Program-made: the position numbers and the translations under genes
Shown here: one piece after another, positions 24,832 through 32,885 of the stretch
Layout: each line of letters starts with the position of its first letter
How positions within the stretch are numbered: the stretch's first letter is position 1
The notes under the pieces: generated by a model
What the model saw: only the letters and a program-made list of their open reading frames with translations
Told to the model about the DNA's origin: nothing
Database searches by the model: none
NCBI GenBank assembly: GCA_031384695.1
Contig: JANNAV010000281.1
Location: 1-33,063 of the forward strand
Length of the DNA stretch: 33,063 nucleotides
Direction of reading: 5' to 3'
From: JANNAV01 sp031384695
GTDB lineage: Bacteria > Pseudomonadota > Alphaproteobacteria > Rhodobacterales > Rhodobacteraceae

Positions 24832-26342
24832 GCGGCAACTCCCGTGCGGGGGACGGCGGCCTGCATGATGGTTTCCTGCGTGGCCGCGCCGCGTGCCAGA
24901 TTTGCCGTCAGCCGCCCTTCCGACATCACCAGAACCCGGTCGCATAGCGCCAGAAGTTCCGGCAACTCGGACGAGATCAGCAGGATGGCACAGCCCGATG
25001 CGGCCAGCGCGCCGATCATGTCGTAAAACTCGGCCTTCACACCGATATCAATGCCGCGCGTCGGCTCGTCGAGGATAAGCACCTGCGGGTCGGTCAACAG
25101 CCAGCGCGCCAGAATGGCCTTTTGCTGATTGCCGCCCGACAATTCGCCGATCGGCTGACGCAACGAGGCCAGCCGGATACTCAGCTTGGCCACCGAAGCT
25201 TCGGCCAGCGCCCGCTCCACACCGCGCCGGATCACGCCCAGCCGCGAGATTTTGCCCGGCACCGCCGCCGTGATGTTCTGCTCCACGCTCAGCGACCGAA
25301 AAATGCCCGCAACCGCACGGTCTTCGGGCACAAACGCAAGGCCCAGATCAATCGCCTGCGACGGCTCGGCAATGCTGACGGCACGGCCGTTCACCGATAG
25401 AAGGCCCGACGTGGCAGGCGCCACCCCGAACAGCGCCCGCGCCACATCGGTGCGGCCCGCGCCCACCAACCCGCCAAGGCCCACGATTTCGCCACGGCGC
25501 ACCTCAAAACTGATGTTGGTGAAGGCGCCCGGCAGGCTTAGCCCCTCGACCTTCAACGCCACATCGCCGATCTCGACGCCTTGTTTGTGCATGTACTCCT
25601 TCAGGGGCCGCCCGATCATGTGGCGGATGATGTCGGCATCGCTGAGATTGCCGATCAGGTCAGTGACCACCTTGTTGCCATCGCGGAACACCGTCACCCT
25701 GTCACACAGCGCGCGCACCTCTTCCAGACGGTGGCTGATGAAGATGATGGTGCGCCCCTCGTCGCGCAGCCGCCGGGCGATCACGAACAGGGTTTCGGTT
25801 TCCTTTGGCGTCAGGGGGGCAGTTGGTTCGTCCATGATGATGACGCGGCTGTCCGAGGCCAGAGCCCGCGCGATCTCGACCATCTGCTGATCGGCAATCG
25901 ACAGCCCGCGCATCGGTTTGGTCACATCAATCCGCACGCCCAGCAAATCCATCATCCGCCGCGCATCCTGGGTCATCGTGGCCCATGGCACCCGCGCAAG
26001 CCAGCCGCCATCCTGCCGCCCCAGCACCAGATTTTCCGCCACTGAAAGATCGGGGAACGAAATCGGCTCCTGATGGATCAGGGTGATCCCCAGCTTTTGC
26101 GCCACGATCGGGCTGCTCACCTCAACCGCAGCCCCGTTCAGCGCCAGGCTGCCGCGCGTGGGCCGGTGAACCCCGGCCAGTATCTTGGCGAAGGTGGATT
26201 TCCCGGCACCGTTTTCCCCCAGCAAGGCATGAATCTCGCCCGGCATCAGATCGAGATCAACATCGCGCAGCACTTCGATGGTGGCAAAAGACTTCGCAAT
26301 GCCCCGCGCCGCGATCACAGGCTGGCCGGTTATGGCGCTCAT
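24828..26342 (-). CDS. Sugar ABC transporter ATP-binding protein with two ABC domains (RhaT-like)
   Basis: A 504-residue fused tandem ATPase of the RbsA/MglA type. Domain 1 has Walker A GENGAGKST (42-50), a divergent signature (LSIADQQ) and Walker B IIMDEPTAPL. Domain 2 has a degenerate Walker A (GLVGAGRTD), a canonical signature LSGGNQQK and Walker B LILDEPTRGID. This asymmetry is normal in the family, with one competent site at each composite interface. It energises the two permeases encoded next. The ATG at 26342 overlaps the TGA of the AKR gene (ATGA). Confidence 0.95.
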   Translation of the reverse strand: MSAITGQPVIAARGIAKSFATIEVLRDVDLDLMPGEIHALLGENGAGKSTFAKILAGVHRPTRGSLALNGAAVEVSSPIVAQKLGITLIHQEPISFPDLSVAENLVLGRQDGGWLARVPWATMTQDARRMMDLLGVRIDVTKPMRGLSIADQQMVEIARALASDSRVIIMDEPTAPLTPKETETLFVIARRLRDEGRTIIFISHRLEEVRALCDRVTVFRDGNKVVTDLIGNLSDADIIRHMIGRPLKEYMHKQGVEIGDVALKVEGLSLPGAFTNISFEVRRGEIVGLGGLVGAGRTDVARALFGVAPATSGLLSVNGRAVSIAEPSQAIDLGLAFVPEDRAVAGIFRSLSVEQNITAAVPGKISRLGVIRRGVERALAEASVAKLSIRLASLRQPIGELSGGNQQKAILARWLLTDPQVLILDEPTRGIDIGVKAEFYDMIGALAASGCAILLISSELPELLALCDRVLVMSEGRLTANLARGAATQETIMQAAVPRTGVAA

Positions 26343-27376
26343 TGTGGTTGGCCAGAGGGGACGGGGGCATCCGCAGCAATCAAGCCCTGCGCCTGCAGAT
26401 CGGCCCAAAAGCCTTGCGGGATCGGTTGCGCCAATGCCGCGAGGTTTTGCAACACCTCCGCAGGCCGCACCGCCCCCGGGATGACAGAGGCCACAACCGG
26501 ATGCGCCAGCAGGAACTGCAACGCTGCCGCTGGCAGGGCCACAGCATGCGCCGCACAGACCACTTCCATCCCGCGCACCCTGGCCTGAATTTCGGCCGAG
26601 GCCTTGCCATAGGCGTAATGCGCCGGGCCCGCCGATCCCGTCACCAGAATGCCCGAAGCGAACGGCGCGCCGATGATGGCCGATATGCCACGCTTTTGCA
26701 GGGCGGCCATGCCCCGGTGCAGGCTGGTCTGATCCAGCAAGGTATAGGGCATCGCCACCAGACAGAAATCAAGATCAACGCGCGGCGCGACCTGTTCCAA
26801 CGCCTCGTTGGTGTTGATGCCCATGCCAAAGGCCTTGATATCGCCGGATTTCTTCAACTCCAGCAGGGCATTGATGCCGGTGTCGAACAACTGCCGCTCG
26901 TACTCTGCCTGTTTGTCGCCGTGAAAGCCCGGATCCAGATCGTGGATCACCAAAGCGTCCACCGTATCCAGGGCGATGCGTTGCAGCGCCTGTTCGTAAG
27001 ACCGCATGATGCCGTCATAGGAATAATCGAACCAAACTTCAAAATTCAGCCCGCCCAGCCACGGCGCGCGGTCAAACCTTGCCGGATCCTTCGGGCGGTG
27101 CAGGGTGCGGCCCACTTTGGTGGTCACCTGAAATTCGCCACGCGGTTTGCCGCGCAGGAACGCCCCCAGCCGGTGTTCGGAAAGCCCGCGGCCGTACCAC
27201 GGTGCGGTATCGAAATAGCGCACCCCGGCATCCCATGCCGCATTCAGCGTGGCCTGCGACTGGGATTCGGGCACCATGCTGTAAAGCTCGCCCAGATGGG
27301 CGGCGCCAAAACCGAAAACCGGCAATGCGAGTGAAGTCTTGCCGACAGAGCGGCGAGACGCGTGCGGCGTCGTCAC
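26339..27376 (-). CDS. Aldo/keto reductase, probable aldose (L-fucose/L-rhamnose-type) 1-dehydrogenase
   Basis: A 345-residue AKR of the D-threo-aldose/L-galactose 1-dehydrogenase group. The AKR tetrad is D56 and Y61 (YFDTAPWYG), K87 (TTKVG) and H145 (VIHDLD). The long insertion near 95-120 and the segment DALVIHDLDPGFHG are usual in this group, whose members oxidise L-fucose, L-galactose or similar aldoses at C1 to lactones. It heads the leftward transport operon, consistent with the first catabolic step. I chose GTG at 27376 because GGGGGGAG lies upstream; an ATG at 27403 would add nine residues across that site. Substrate is inferred from context. Confidence 0.87.
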   Translation of the reverse strand: MTTPHASRRSVGKTSLALPVFGFGAAHLGELYSMVPESQSQATLNAAWDAGVRYFDTAPWYGRGLSEHRLGAFLRGKPRGEFQVTTKVGRTLHRPKDPARFDRAPWLGGLNFEVWFDYSYDGIMRSYEQALQRIALDTVDALVIHDLDPGFHGDKQAEYERQLFDTGINALLELKKSGDIKAFGMGINTNEALEQVAPRVDLDFCLVAMPYTLLDQTSLHRGMAALQKRGISAIIGAPFASGILVTGSAGPAHYAYGKASAEIQARVRGMEVVCAAHAVALPAAALQFLLAHPVVASVIPGAVRPAEVLQNLAALAQPIPQGFWADLQAQGLIAADAPVPSGQPQ

Positions 27377-27432
27377 TTGGCAGGTCTCCCCCCTGAAAAG
27401 CATGGCGGCGATGCAGGCCGCGCTTTCACAAG

Positions 27433-27480
27433 CTGTCAGACAAAAATTAGTTTGACAAGAGGGTAAGATTTGTTTGACAA
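27433..27480. promoter_or_regulatory. Three candidate GntR/FCD operators in the divergent sugar promoter
   Basis: Two perfect matches to the FCD-type operator consensus TNGTNNNACNA occur at 27448-27458 (TAGTTTGACAA) and 27470-27480 (TTGTTTGACAA). A near match with a perfect TGTC-A-GACA core lies at 27433-27443. Centres are 15 and 22 bp apart. The second and third contain TTGACA hexamers, so they may double as -35 boxes, and a bound regulator would block polymerase. An FCD regulator is encoded in the adjacent operon. Confidence 0.6.
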
Positions 27481-27498
27481 GTTTTAGAGTTGCGCCGA

Positions 27499-27521
27499 AC
27501 CTGTCCCTGCAGGGAACAGGT
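27499..27521. promoter_or_regulatory. 23-bp dyad in the aldolase leader
   Basis: ACCTGT (27499-27504) and ACAGGT (27516-27521) flank the palindrome CCCTGCAGGG, giving an almost perfect dyad with one extra base. It lies 33 bp before the aldolase start and downstream of the presumed promoter. It could be the operator of a second regulator or a 5'-UTR hairpin in the mRNA. Confidence 0.5.
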
Positions 27522-27554
27522 GCCAAGACCCGCAATCTTCAAAGGTAAGCTGCC

Positions 27555-28460
27555 GTGCAGACCAGAATCAGTGGAACCTATCCGATGCTCTACGCATTCT
27601 TCGGCGCCGATGGGGCGGTGCTGCGCGCGCCCTTCACCCGGCAGATCGAGGCGGCGGTGGCGGTGGGGGCGGCAGGCGTGGCGGTGCTTGGTCTGGGAAC
27701 CGAGGTTGGCAAGCTGAGCCGGGCCGAACAGCGGCAGATCGTGGAATGGGTGGCGCAGGATTTGCGCGGCCGTTTGCCGCTGGCTGTGACGGTGGCGGAT
27801 GGCAATGTGGATGACATGATCTTGTCGGCGCGCTTCGCGGTGGTGGCGGGGGCAAGCTGGCTTATCCTGCAACCGCCCCGCCCGCCGATCAGTGGCCCGC
27901 AGCTGGTGGCGTATTTTGGCCGGGTGGCGGCGGCGGTGGATTGCCCCATCGCCATCCAGAACGCGCCGGAGTTTCTGGGCGTTGGCCTGACCGCCGAAGA
28001 GTTGATGGCTCTCAGGGCGGCACATCCCAATGTCTGCGTGGTCAAGGCCGAAAGCAGTGCCGTGGCCGTGGGCACGCTGATCGAAAAGCTGGGCCCGAAG
28101 ATGATCGTATTCAACGGCCGCGCCGGGCTTGAACTGACCGACAACTACCGCGCGGGGGTGGCCGGGATGATCCCCGGAATGGACAGCATCGATTTGCAGG
28201 TTGCGGTGGAAAAGGCGATGCGCGCCGGCGACGAGGCGCTGGCCGAGGAGATTTATCGCCGCATGCTTCCGTCGGTTGCCTTTGCGATGCAGGGGCTGGC
28301 GCATCTGATGCTGTATGGCAAAATGATTGCGGCATTGCGGCTGGGCATCGCGCCAAGCGCCGCGCGCCTGCCGTCGGATACCCCAACCCCCCACGGGCTT
28401 GCCTGGGCCGCGCGTCTGGCCCGCGATCTTGGCCCCCTGTCCACCGGAGAACCCCTTTGA
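27555..28460 (+). CDS. DapA/NanA-family aldolase, probable 2-keto-3-deoxy-L-rhamnonate/fuconate aldolase
   Basis: A 301-residue TIM-barrel protein of the dihydrodipicolinate synthase/N-acetylneuraminate lyase superfamily. The Schiff-base lysine is K164 in VCVVKAESS. The GLGTEVGKLS segment matches the GTTGE phosphate/carboxylate loop. The tyrosine that normally precedes Asn in the YN.P motif is replaced by Gln (Q135-N136-A-P), a feature noted separately. By context it should split a 2-keto-3-deoxy-6-deoxyaldonate into pyruvate and L-lactaldehyde, as known for L-KDF aldolases of this superfamily. The GTG start at 27555 follows AAAGGTAAG. Its TGA overlaps the TTG start of the next gene. First gene of the rightward operon. 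Confidence 0.85.
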   Translation: MQTRISGTYPMLYAFFGADGAVLRAPFTRQIEAAVAVGAAGVAVLGLGTEVGKLSRAEQRQIVEWVAQDLRGRLPLAVTVADGNVDDMILSARFAVVAGASWLILQPPRPPISGPQLVAYFGRVAAAVDCPIAIQNAPEFLGVGLTAEELMALRAAHPNVCVVKAESSAVAVGTLIEKLGPKMIVFNGRAGLELTDNYRAGVAGMIPGMDSIDLQVAVEKAMRAGDEALAEEIYRRMLPSVAFAMQGLAHLMLYGKMIAALRLGIAPSAARLPSDTPTPHGLAWAARLARDLGPLSTGEPL

Positions 28461-29629
28461 CCCGCATCACCGATGTTCGCACCACGATTTACGAATGGGT
28501 CGGCGATGTCGCACCCATGCCGCCGCATTTCTGCACCACCGCCAGCGACCTTGTGTCGGATGTCACCGGCTCGATCTCGGGATTCCGGTTTCTGGGCTGG
28601 CTGGTGGTCGAGATCGAATGCGATGATGGCACCATCGGCATCGGCAACGCGGCGCTGGCCCCGCATGCCACCAAGGCGACCATCGACACCTATCTGAAAC
28701 CGCTGCTGATCGGCACCGACCCGATGGACAGTGAATACATCTGGCAATCCATGTACCGCCGCACCCTGCCCTTTGGCCGCAAGGGCATCGGCATGGTGGC
28801 GATCTCTGCGGTTGATCTGGCGATCTGGGATGCCAAGGGCAAAATTCTGAACCAGCCGGTGTTCAAACTGCTGGGCGGGCGCACCAAACCCAAGATCGAG
28901 GTCTATGCCAGCCGCCTGTACTCGCAGCCGCTGGACACGCTTTATGCCGAGGCCAGGGCCTATGCTGAACAGGGTTTCAAATCGGTGAAGATCCGGTTTG
29001 GCTGGGGGCCGAAGGATGGGCTGGCGGGGCTGCACCGCAACGTCGATCTGGTGCGCACCACGCGCGAGGCGGTGGGCGACAGCGTGGATATCATGGCCGA
29101 CGCCTATATGGGCTGGAACCTGGAATATGCCAAACGGATGCTGCGGATGCTGGTGCCGTTCAACCTGCGCTGGGTGGAAGAGCCGGTGATCGCGGACGAT
29201 CTGAACGGCTATGCCGAGGTGCGCGCGATGAACCTTGTGTCGATCTCGGGCGGGGAACACGAATACACCCTGCCCGGTTTCCGGCAGGCGCTTGATCTGA
29301 AAGCGTTCGACATTGCGCAGTATGATGTGAACCGGGTGGGCGGTATCACGGCGGCCAAGAAGATCGCCGATCTGTGCGAGGCGTATGACGTGCTGGTGAT
29401 CCCGCATGCGGGGCAGATGCATAACTATCATATCACCATGTCAAGTTACGGCGCCCCGATTGCCGAGTACTTTCCCAAGGTTCCGGTTGAAGTGGGCAAT
29501 GAGTTGTTCTGGTACATCTTTGACGGCGAGCCTGTGGCCGAAAACGGCTATGTAAATCTTGCCGACGACAAGCCCGGTTTCGGCCTGACCCTGAAAACCC
29601 CTGATGTCAATTTCAAGCTAACCCGCTGA
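28457..29629 (+). CDS. Enolase-superfamily acid-sugar dehydratase (mandelate racemase/RhmD-like), paralogue 1
   Basis: A 390-residue member of the mandelate racemase/muconate lactonising family. Metal ligands are D215 (MADAYMGW), the glutamates 241-242 (WVEEP) and E267 (GGEHEYT). The catalytic His is H317 in PHAGQMHNYH, paired with Asp in QYDVNRVGG. It lacks the QPDVGW and PHGSS forms of true L-rhamnonate dehydratase, so it may act on a related acid sugar such as L-fuconate or L-lyxonate. The start is TTG at 28457, overlapping the aldolase stop, with GGAG seven bases upstream. The next gene follows after 7 bp. Confidence 0.88.
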   Translation: MTRITDVRTTIYEWVGDVAPMPPHFCTTASDLVSDVTGSISGFRFLGWLVVEIECDDGTIGIGNAALAPHATKATIDTYLKPLLIGTDPMDSEYIWQSMYRRTLPFGRKGIGMVAISAVDLAIWDAKGKILNQPVFKLLGGRTKPKIEVYASRLYSQPLDTLYAEARAYAEQGFKSVKIRFGWGPKDGLAGLHRNVDLVRTTREAVGDSVDIMADAYMGWNLEYAKRMLRMLVPFNLRWVEEPVIADDLNGYAEVRAMNLVSISGGEHEYTLPGFRQALDLKAFDIAQYDVNRVGGITAAKKIADLCEAYDVLVIPHAGQMHNYHITMSSYGAPIAEYFPKVPVEVGNELFWYIFDGEPVAENGYVNLADDKPGFGLTLKTPDVNFKLTR

Positions 29630-29636
29630 GGCCGCC

Positions 29637-30515
29637 ATGCCCGCTTTTCCCATCATCGACGCCCATCTGCATGTCTGGGACCAGACCCGCCTGAACTACG
29701 CGGCGTTCGAGGGCCATCCGCTTTACGGCCACCCCTATCACATCGAGGATTATCAACGCGATTGCGGGGATCTGGACATCGAGGCGATGGTTTTTCTGGA
29801 ATGCTATTGCGATTTCTGGGAGGGCGGCGGGCAATATATCGAGGAGATCGAGTTCGTCGAGGACGAGGCAAAGCGTGATCCCCGTATCCGCGGCATTGTG
29901 GCGATGGCGCCGGTGGAATGGGGTGAAAAAGTGCGGCCGCTGCTGGAACAGATGCGCGACCATCACCCCACCGTCAAAGGCATCCGCCGGATCATGGAGT
30001 TTGATGCCGATCCCCGGGCCCTGACGCTTGCGGATGGTTTCGTGGCAGGCGTCAACCTGCTGAACGACTTTGGCTGGAGCTTTGATATCAACGTTCATTA
30101 TACCCAGATGGACATCGTGCGCGCATTCGTGCCGCGCGTATCCTGTCCGCTGATCCTAGACCATTGCGGCAAACCGGGCATCAGGCAGGGCGCCCTCGCG
30201 CAGTACCGCGACGATATGCGGGCATTGGCCAAGTATAAGAATCTGTGGATAAAACTGTCTGACCTGCCGGTGACCGCCGATCATGAAAACTGGACCGAGG
30301 CCGATCTACGCCCCTATATTCAGGCGACGCTGGAGGCTTTTGGCCCGGAGCGGGTGATCTATGCGGGCGATTATCCGATCTGCCTTGCCGCCACTACGCT
30401 GACGCGCTGGGTTGACGTGCTGGACCGGGCTTTTGCCGATCTCGGGTTAAGCCACGCCGAGACGCGGATGATCTACCGCGACAACGCCAACAGCTTTTAC
30501 CGGCTTGGCCTGTGA
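29637..30515 (+). CDS. Amidohydrolase family lactonase (probable L-rhamnono/L-fucono-lactonase)
   Basis: A 292-residue amidohydrolase-2 (PF04909-type) TIM barrel. The metal motif HLH is at 10-12 (DAHLHVWDQ), with LILDHCGKPG near 172-181 and the metal Asp in YAGDYPIC near 244. These are the usual ligands of the L-fuconolactonase/L-rhamnono-1,4-lactonase group. The role inferred is hydrolysis of the sugar lactone made by the AKR. The ATG at 29637 follows TGAGGCC, 7 bp after the dehydratase. The regulator gene starts 10 bp after its stop. Confidence 0.88.
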   Translation: MPAFPIIDAHLHVWDQTRLNYAAFEGHPLYGHPYHIEDYQRDCGDLDIEAMVFLECYCDFWEGGGQYIEEIEFVEDEAKRDPRIRGIVAMAPVEWGEKVRPLLEQMRDHHPTVKGIRRIMEFDADPRALTLADGFVAGVNLLNDFGWSFDINVHYTQMDIVRAFVPRVSCPLILDHCGKPGIRQGALAQYRDDMRALAKYKNLWIKLSDLPVTADHENWTEADLRPYIQATLEAFGPERVIYAGDYPICLAATTLTRWVDVLDRAFADLGLSHAETRMIYRDNANSFYRLGL

Positions 30516-30525
30516 GGATGCCCGC

Positions 30526-31374
30526 GTGAACAAGCCTGCCGAACCCTCCGAAACCGCAGCCGACACCGCAGCCGACACCGCCGGCGATATCCGGTCCGAT
30601 GCGTTTTCGGAACTGGTCGAGGCCGAGCGGCGCCCGGTGCCAAAATCTGATCTGGGCGCGCCGGTGGCACCGCGCCGTCCGATCTCGGAACAGGTGGCCA
30701 ACCGCATCCTGGCGATGATCAAATCCGGCAACCTGAAATCCGGCGACCGCCTGCCCACCGAACAGCAGATGGGCATCGCCTTTGGCATCTCGCGTCCGCC
30801 GCTGCGTGAGGCGTTGAAGGCGCTGACGCTGATGGGGGTGTTGGAAAGCCGGCAAGGCGGTCGCTATATGGTGACCGATCTGTCGCCGTCGCGGCTGGTG
30901 GCACCCTTCAACGTGATGCTGAGCGTGGACGACTATGATGTGGACGAGCATTTCGAGGCGCGCACCATCGTGGATCTTGAACTGATCCGGCTTGCGGCCC
31001 TGCGTGCAACGCCGGAACAGCGGCAGCGGATCATGCAGCATGCGGTGGATGGCCACGCGTTTCACGATGATCCGGTGGCGTTCCGCCTGCTGGATACCGA
31101 GTTTCATCAAGCGCTGAACGATGCATCGGGCAACCGCTTTCTGGCGGCTTTGGCGCAGGGGCTTTATGACATCGCGCTTGATGTCCGCCGGGTGGCCAGC
31201 GGCTTTCCGGGGGTGATCCCGAAAAGCGTGGATCAGCATATCGCTGTCGCCAAAGCCATCGCGGCGGGCGATCCTGCGGCGGCCGTGGCGGCAGGCAGGC
31301 GCCACCTTGAACATGTGCGCGATACCACGGTGGCCGCGATGACCACTGCGGCGCCCTATCAGAAGGAGGGGTGA
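30526..31374 (+). CDS. GntR-family transcriptional regulator with FCD domain
   Basis: A 282-residue FadR-subfamily regulator. Residues 1-45 are an unusual low-complexity extension with AADTAADTAGD repeats (visible as direct DNA repeats at about 30550-30585). The winged helix spans about 46-115 (ISEQVANRILAMIKSG, LPTEQQMGIAFGISRPPLRE). The all-helical FCD ligand domain follows, with metal-binding candidates in LLDTEFHQAL, VDQHIAVA and GRRHLEHV. It probably senses an acid-sugar intermediate and represses the divergent operons through the TNGTNNNACNA sites at 27433-27480. GTG at 30526 was chosen because GAGGA precedes it; a TTG at 30505 overlaps the lactonase end. Confidence 0.92.
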   Translation: MNKPAEPSETAADTAADTAGDIRSDAFSELVEAERRPVPKSDLGAPVAPRRPISEQVANRILAMIKSGNLKSGDRLPTEQQMGIAFGISRPPLREALKALTLMGVLESRQGGRYMVTDLSPSRLVAPFNVMLSVDDYDVDEHFEARTIVDLELIRLAALRATPEQRQRIMQHAVDGHAFHDDPVAFRLLDTEFHQALNDASGNRFLAALAQGLYDIALDVRRVASGFPGVIPKSVDQHIAVAKAIAAGDPAAAVAAGRRHLEHVRDTTVAAMTTAAPYQKEG

Positions 31375-31375
31375 G

Positions 31376-31693
31376 TTGCCCGAACAGATCGCCTTCCGCA
31401 TGAACCTTTTCCCCGGACAAGCCGCCGAATACCGCAAACGGCATGACGCGATTTTTCCCGAACTTTCGCAGGCGCTGGCCGATGCGGGAATATCGGATTA
31501 TTCGATCTGGCTGGACGCCGAGGCGAACCATCTGTTCGGCATTCTCACCCGCAACGACACCCATACGATGGACAGCCTGCCCGATCTTGCGATCGTGCAA
31601 CGCTGGTGGGCGCATATGGCCGATATCATGGCCACCGATGCCGACAATATCCCGGTGCAAATTCCGCTGAAACGGGTGTTTTTTCAGGCATGA
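31376..31693 (+). CDS. rhaM: L-rhamnose mutarotase
   Basis: A 105-residue dimeric alpha-beta barrel protein that interconverts the alpha and beta anomers of L-rhamnose (related forms act on L-fucose). Conserved features are FRMNLFPG, Y19 and catalytic H23 in YRKRHDAIFPEL, YSIWLD, and RWWAHMADIM with the tryptophan pair, matching E. coli RhaM Y18/H22/WW. The start is TTG at 31376, one base after the regulator TGA, with AAGGAGGGG in front. Its TGA overlaps the next ATG (ATGA). Such a mutarotase is needed because the dehydrogenase uses one anomer. Confidence 0.92.
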   Translation: MPEQIAFRMNLFPGQAAEYRKRHDAIFPELSQALADAGISDYSIWLDAEANHLFGILTRNDTHTMDSLPDLAIVQRWWAHMADIMATDADNIPVQIPLKRVFFQA

Positions 31694-32871
31694 ACAGGTT
31701 TGGCATCAAGGATATCCGCGTCTATACGTTAAGGCCCGATGCGGGCGGCGGCACCTATTTCAAGCCCGGCACGGCGCAGCACTGGCTGGTGGACAGTCTG
31801 ATCAGCAATCCGATGTCGGGGCATCCCGGATACCGCGACAAACGCTCCAGTTGGGGCATCGGCGTGCTGGGCACGCTGGTGGTCGAGATCGAGGCGGAAG
31901 ATGGCACTGTCGGGGTGGCGGCGGGCAGCGGCGGCATGCCCGCGGCCTGGCTGGTGCGCCAGCATTTCAGCCGGTTCCTGCTGGGGCAGGATGCGCGCAA
32001 CACCAATCAGATCTGGGATCAGCTTTACCGCGCCTCGCTGCCTTACGGCCGCAAGGGGCTGCCGATCATGGCAATCTCGGCGGTTGATCTGGCGCTTTGG
32101 GATCTGCTTGGCAAACTGCGGGACGAGCCGGTTTACAACCTGATCGGCGGCCGCGCGCGCGACGAGATCAGCTTTTACTGCACCGGGCCGGATGCCGCCG
32201 CTATCAAGGCGCTGGGGTTTTGGGGGGCGAAGGTGCCGCTGCCCGAAGGGCCGTTCGATGGCGAGGACGGGCTGAGGCGGAACCTCGCGTTCCTGACAGC
32301 CCAGCGCGCCGCCGTTGGCCCCGGTTTTCCACTGATGGTGGATTGCTACATGTCGCTGAACGTGGCCTATGCCATCCGTCTGGCCGAGGTCTGCAAACCG
32401 CTTGATATCTACTGGTGGGAAGAAGTTCTGTCGCCCGAAGATGTTGAAGGCTACCGCCAGATCAAACAGGCGCATCCGCAGTTGAAATGGACAACCGGCG
32501 AGCATGAATACACCCGCTATGGCTTTCGCCGTCTGATCGAAGAGCGCACCCTTGATATTGTGCAGCCCGATGTGATGTGGGTGGGCGGGCTGACCGAGTT
32601 GCTGCGCATTGCGGCCCATGCCTCGGCCTATGATCTGCCGGTTGTGCCGCATGGCAGCGGGCCGTATTCCTATCACTTCATCGCCAGCCAGACCGGCCCC
32701 GCCTTTTGCGAATATGTGGCGGCCAGCCCGGACGGAAAAACCATTCAGCCGGTGTTCGGAACCTTGTTTGAAGGCGAACAACTGCCGCAGAACGGCAAGC
32801 TTCGGTTGGGCGATGCGCCCGGCTTTGGCATGCAGCTGGCGGACCACGCTATGCTGGTGCGGCTGGATTAG
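31690..32871 (+). CDS. L-rhamnonate dehydratase-like enolase-superfamily protein, paralogue 2
   Basis: A 393-residue protein closely following the E. coli RhmD pattern: a Gly-rich N-terminus (RPDAGGGTYF), GIGVLGTLVVEIEAE, LALWDLLGK and FYCTGPDAAAIKALGF. Metal ligands are D218 (MVDCYMS), the pair 244-245 (WWEEVL) and E271 (TTGEHEYT). Catalytic H321 lies in VPHGSGPYSYH, and DIVQPDVMWVGG supplies its Asp partner. It should dehydrate L-rhamnonate to 2-keto-3-deoxy-L-rhamnonate in the cytoplasm. The ATG at 31690 overlaps the mutarotase stop. It is the last gene before the insertion sequence, only 14 bp away. Confidence 0.9.
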   Translation: MNRFGIKDIRVYTLRPDAGGGTYFKPGTAQHWLVDSLISNPMSGHPGYRDKRSSWGIGVLGTLVVEIEAEDGTVGVAAGSGGMPAAWLVRQHFSRFLLGQDARNTNQIWDQLYRASLPYGRKGLPIMAISAVDLALWDLLGKLRDEPVYNLIGGRARDEISFYCTGPDAAAIKALGFWGAKVPLPEGPFDGEDGLRRNLAFLTAQRAAVGPGFPLMVDCYMSLNVAYAIRLAEVCKPLDIYWWEEVLSPEDVEGYRQIKQAHPQLKWTTGEHEYTRYGFRRLIEERTLDIVQPDVMWVGGLTELLRIAAHASAYDLPVVPHGSGPYSYHFIASQTGPAFCEYVAASPDGKTIQPVFGTLFEGEQLPQNGKLRLGDAPGFGMQLADHAMLVRLD

Positions 32872-32885
32872 AGTATCCGTCTTGA

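Noticed and set aside
20747..25026. Long plus-strand frames across the SDR, binding-protein and permease genes
   Set aside because: They lie antisense to genes with clear motifs, ATGA couplings and ribosome sites, and have no recognisable domains.
24828..26342. Degenerate Walker A in the second ABC domain and divergent signature in the first as signs of a pseudogene
   Set aside because: This asymmetry is normal in RbsA/MglA-type tandem ATPases; the frame is intact.
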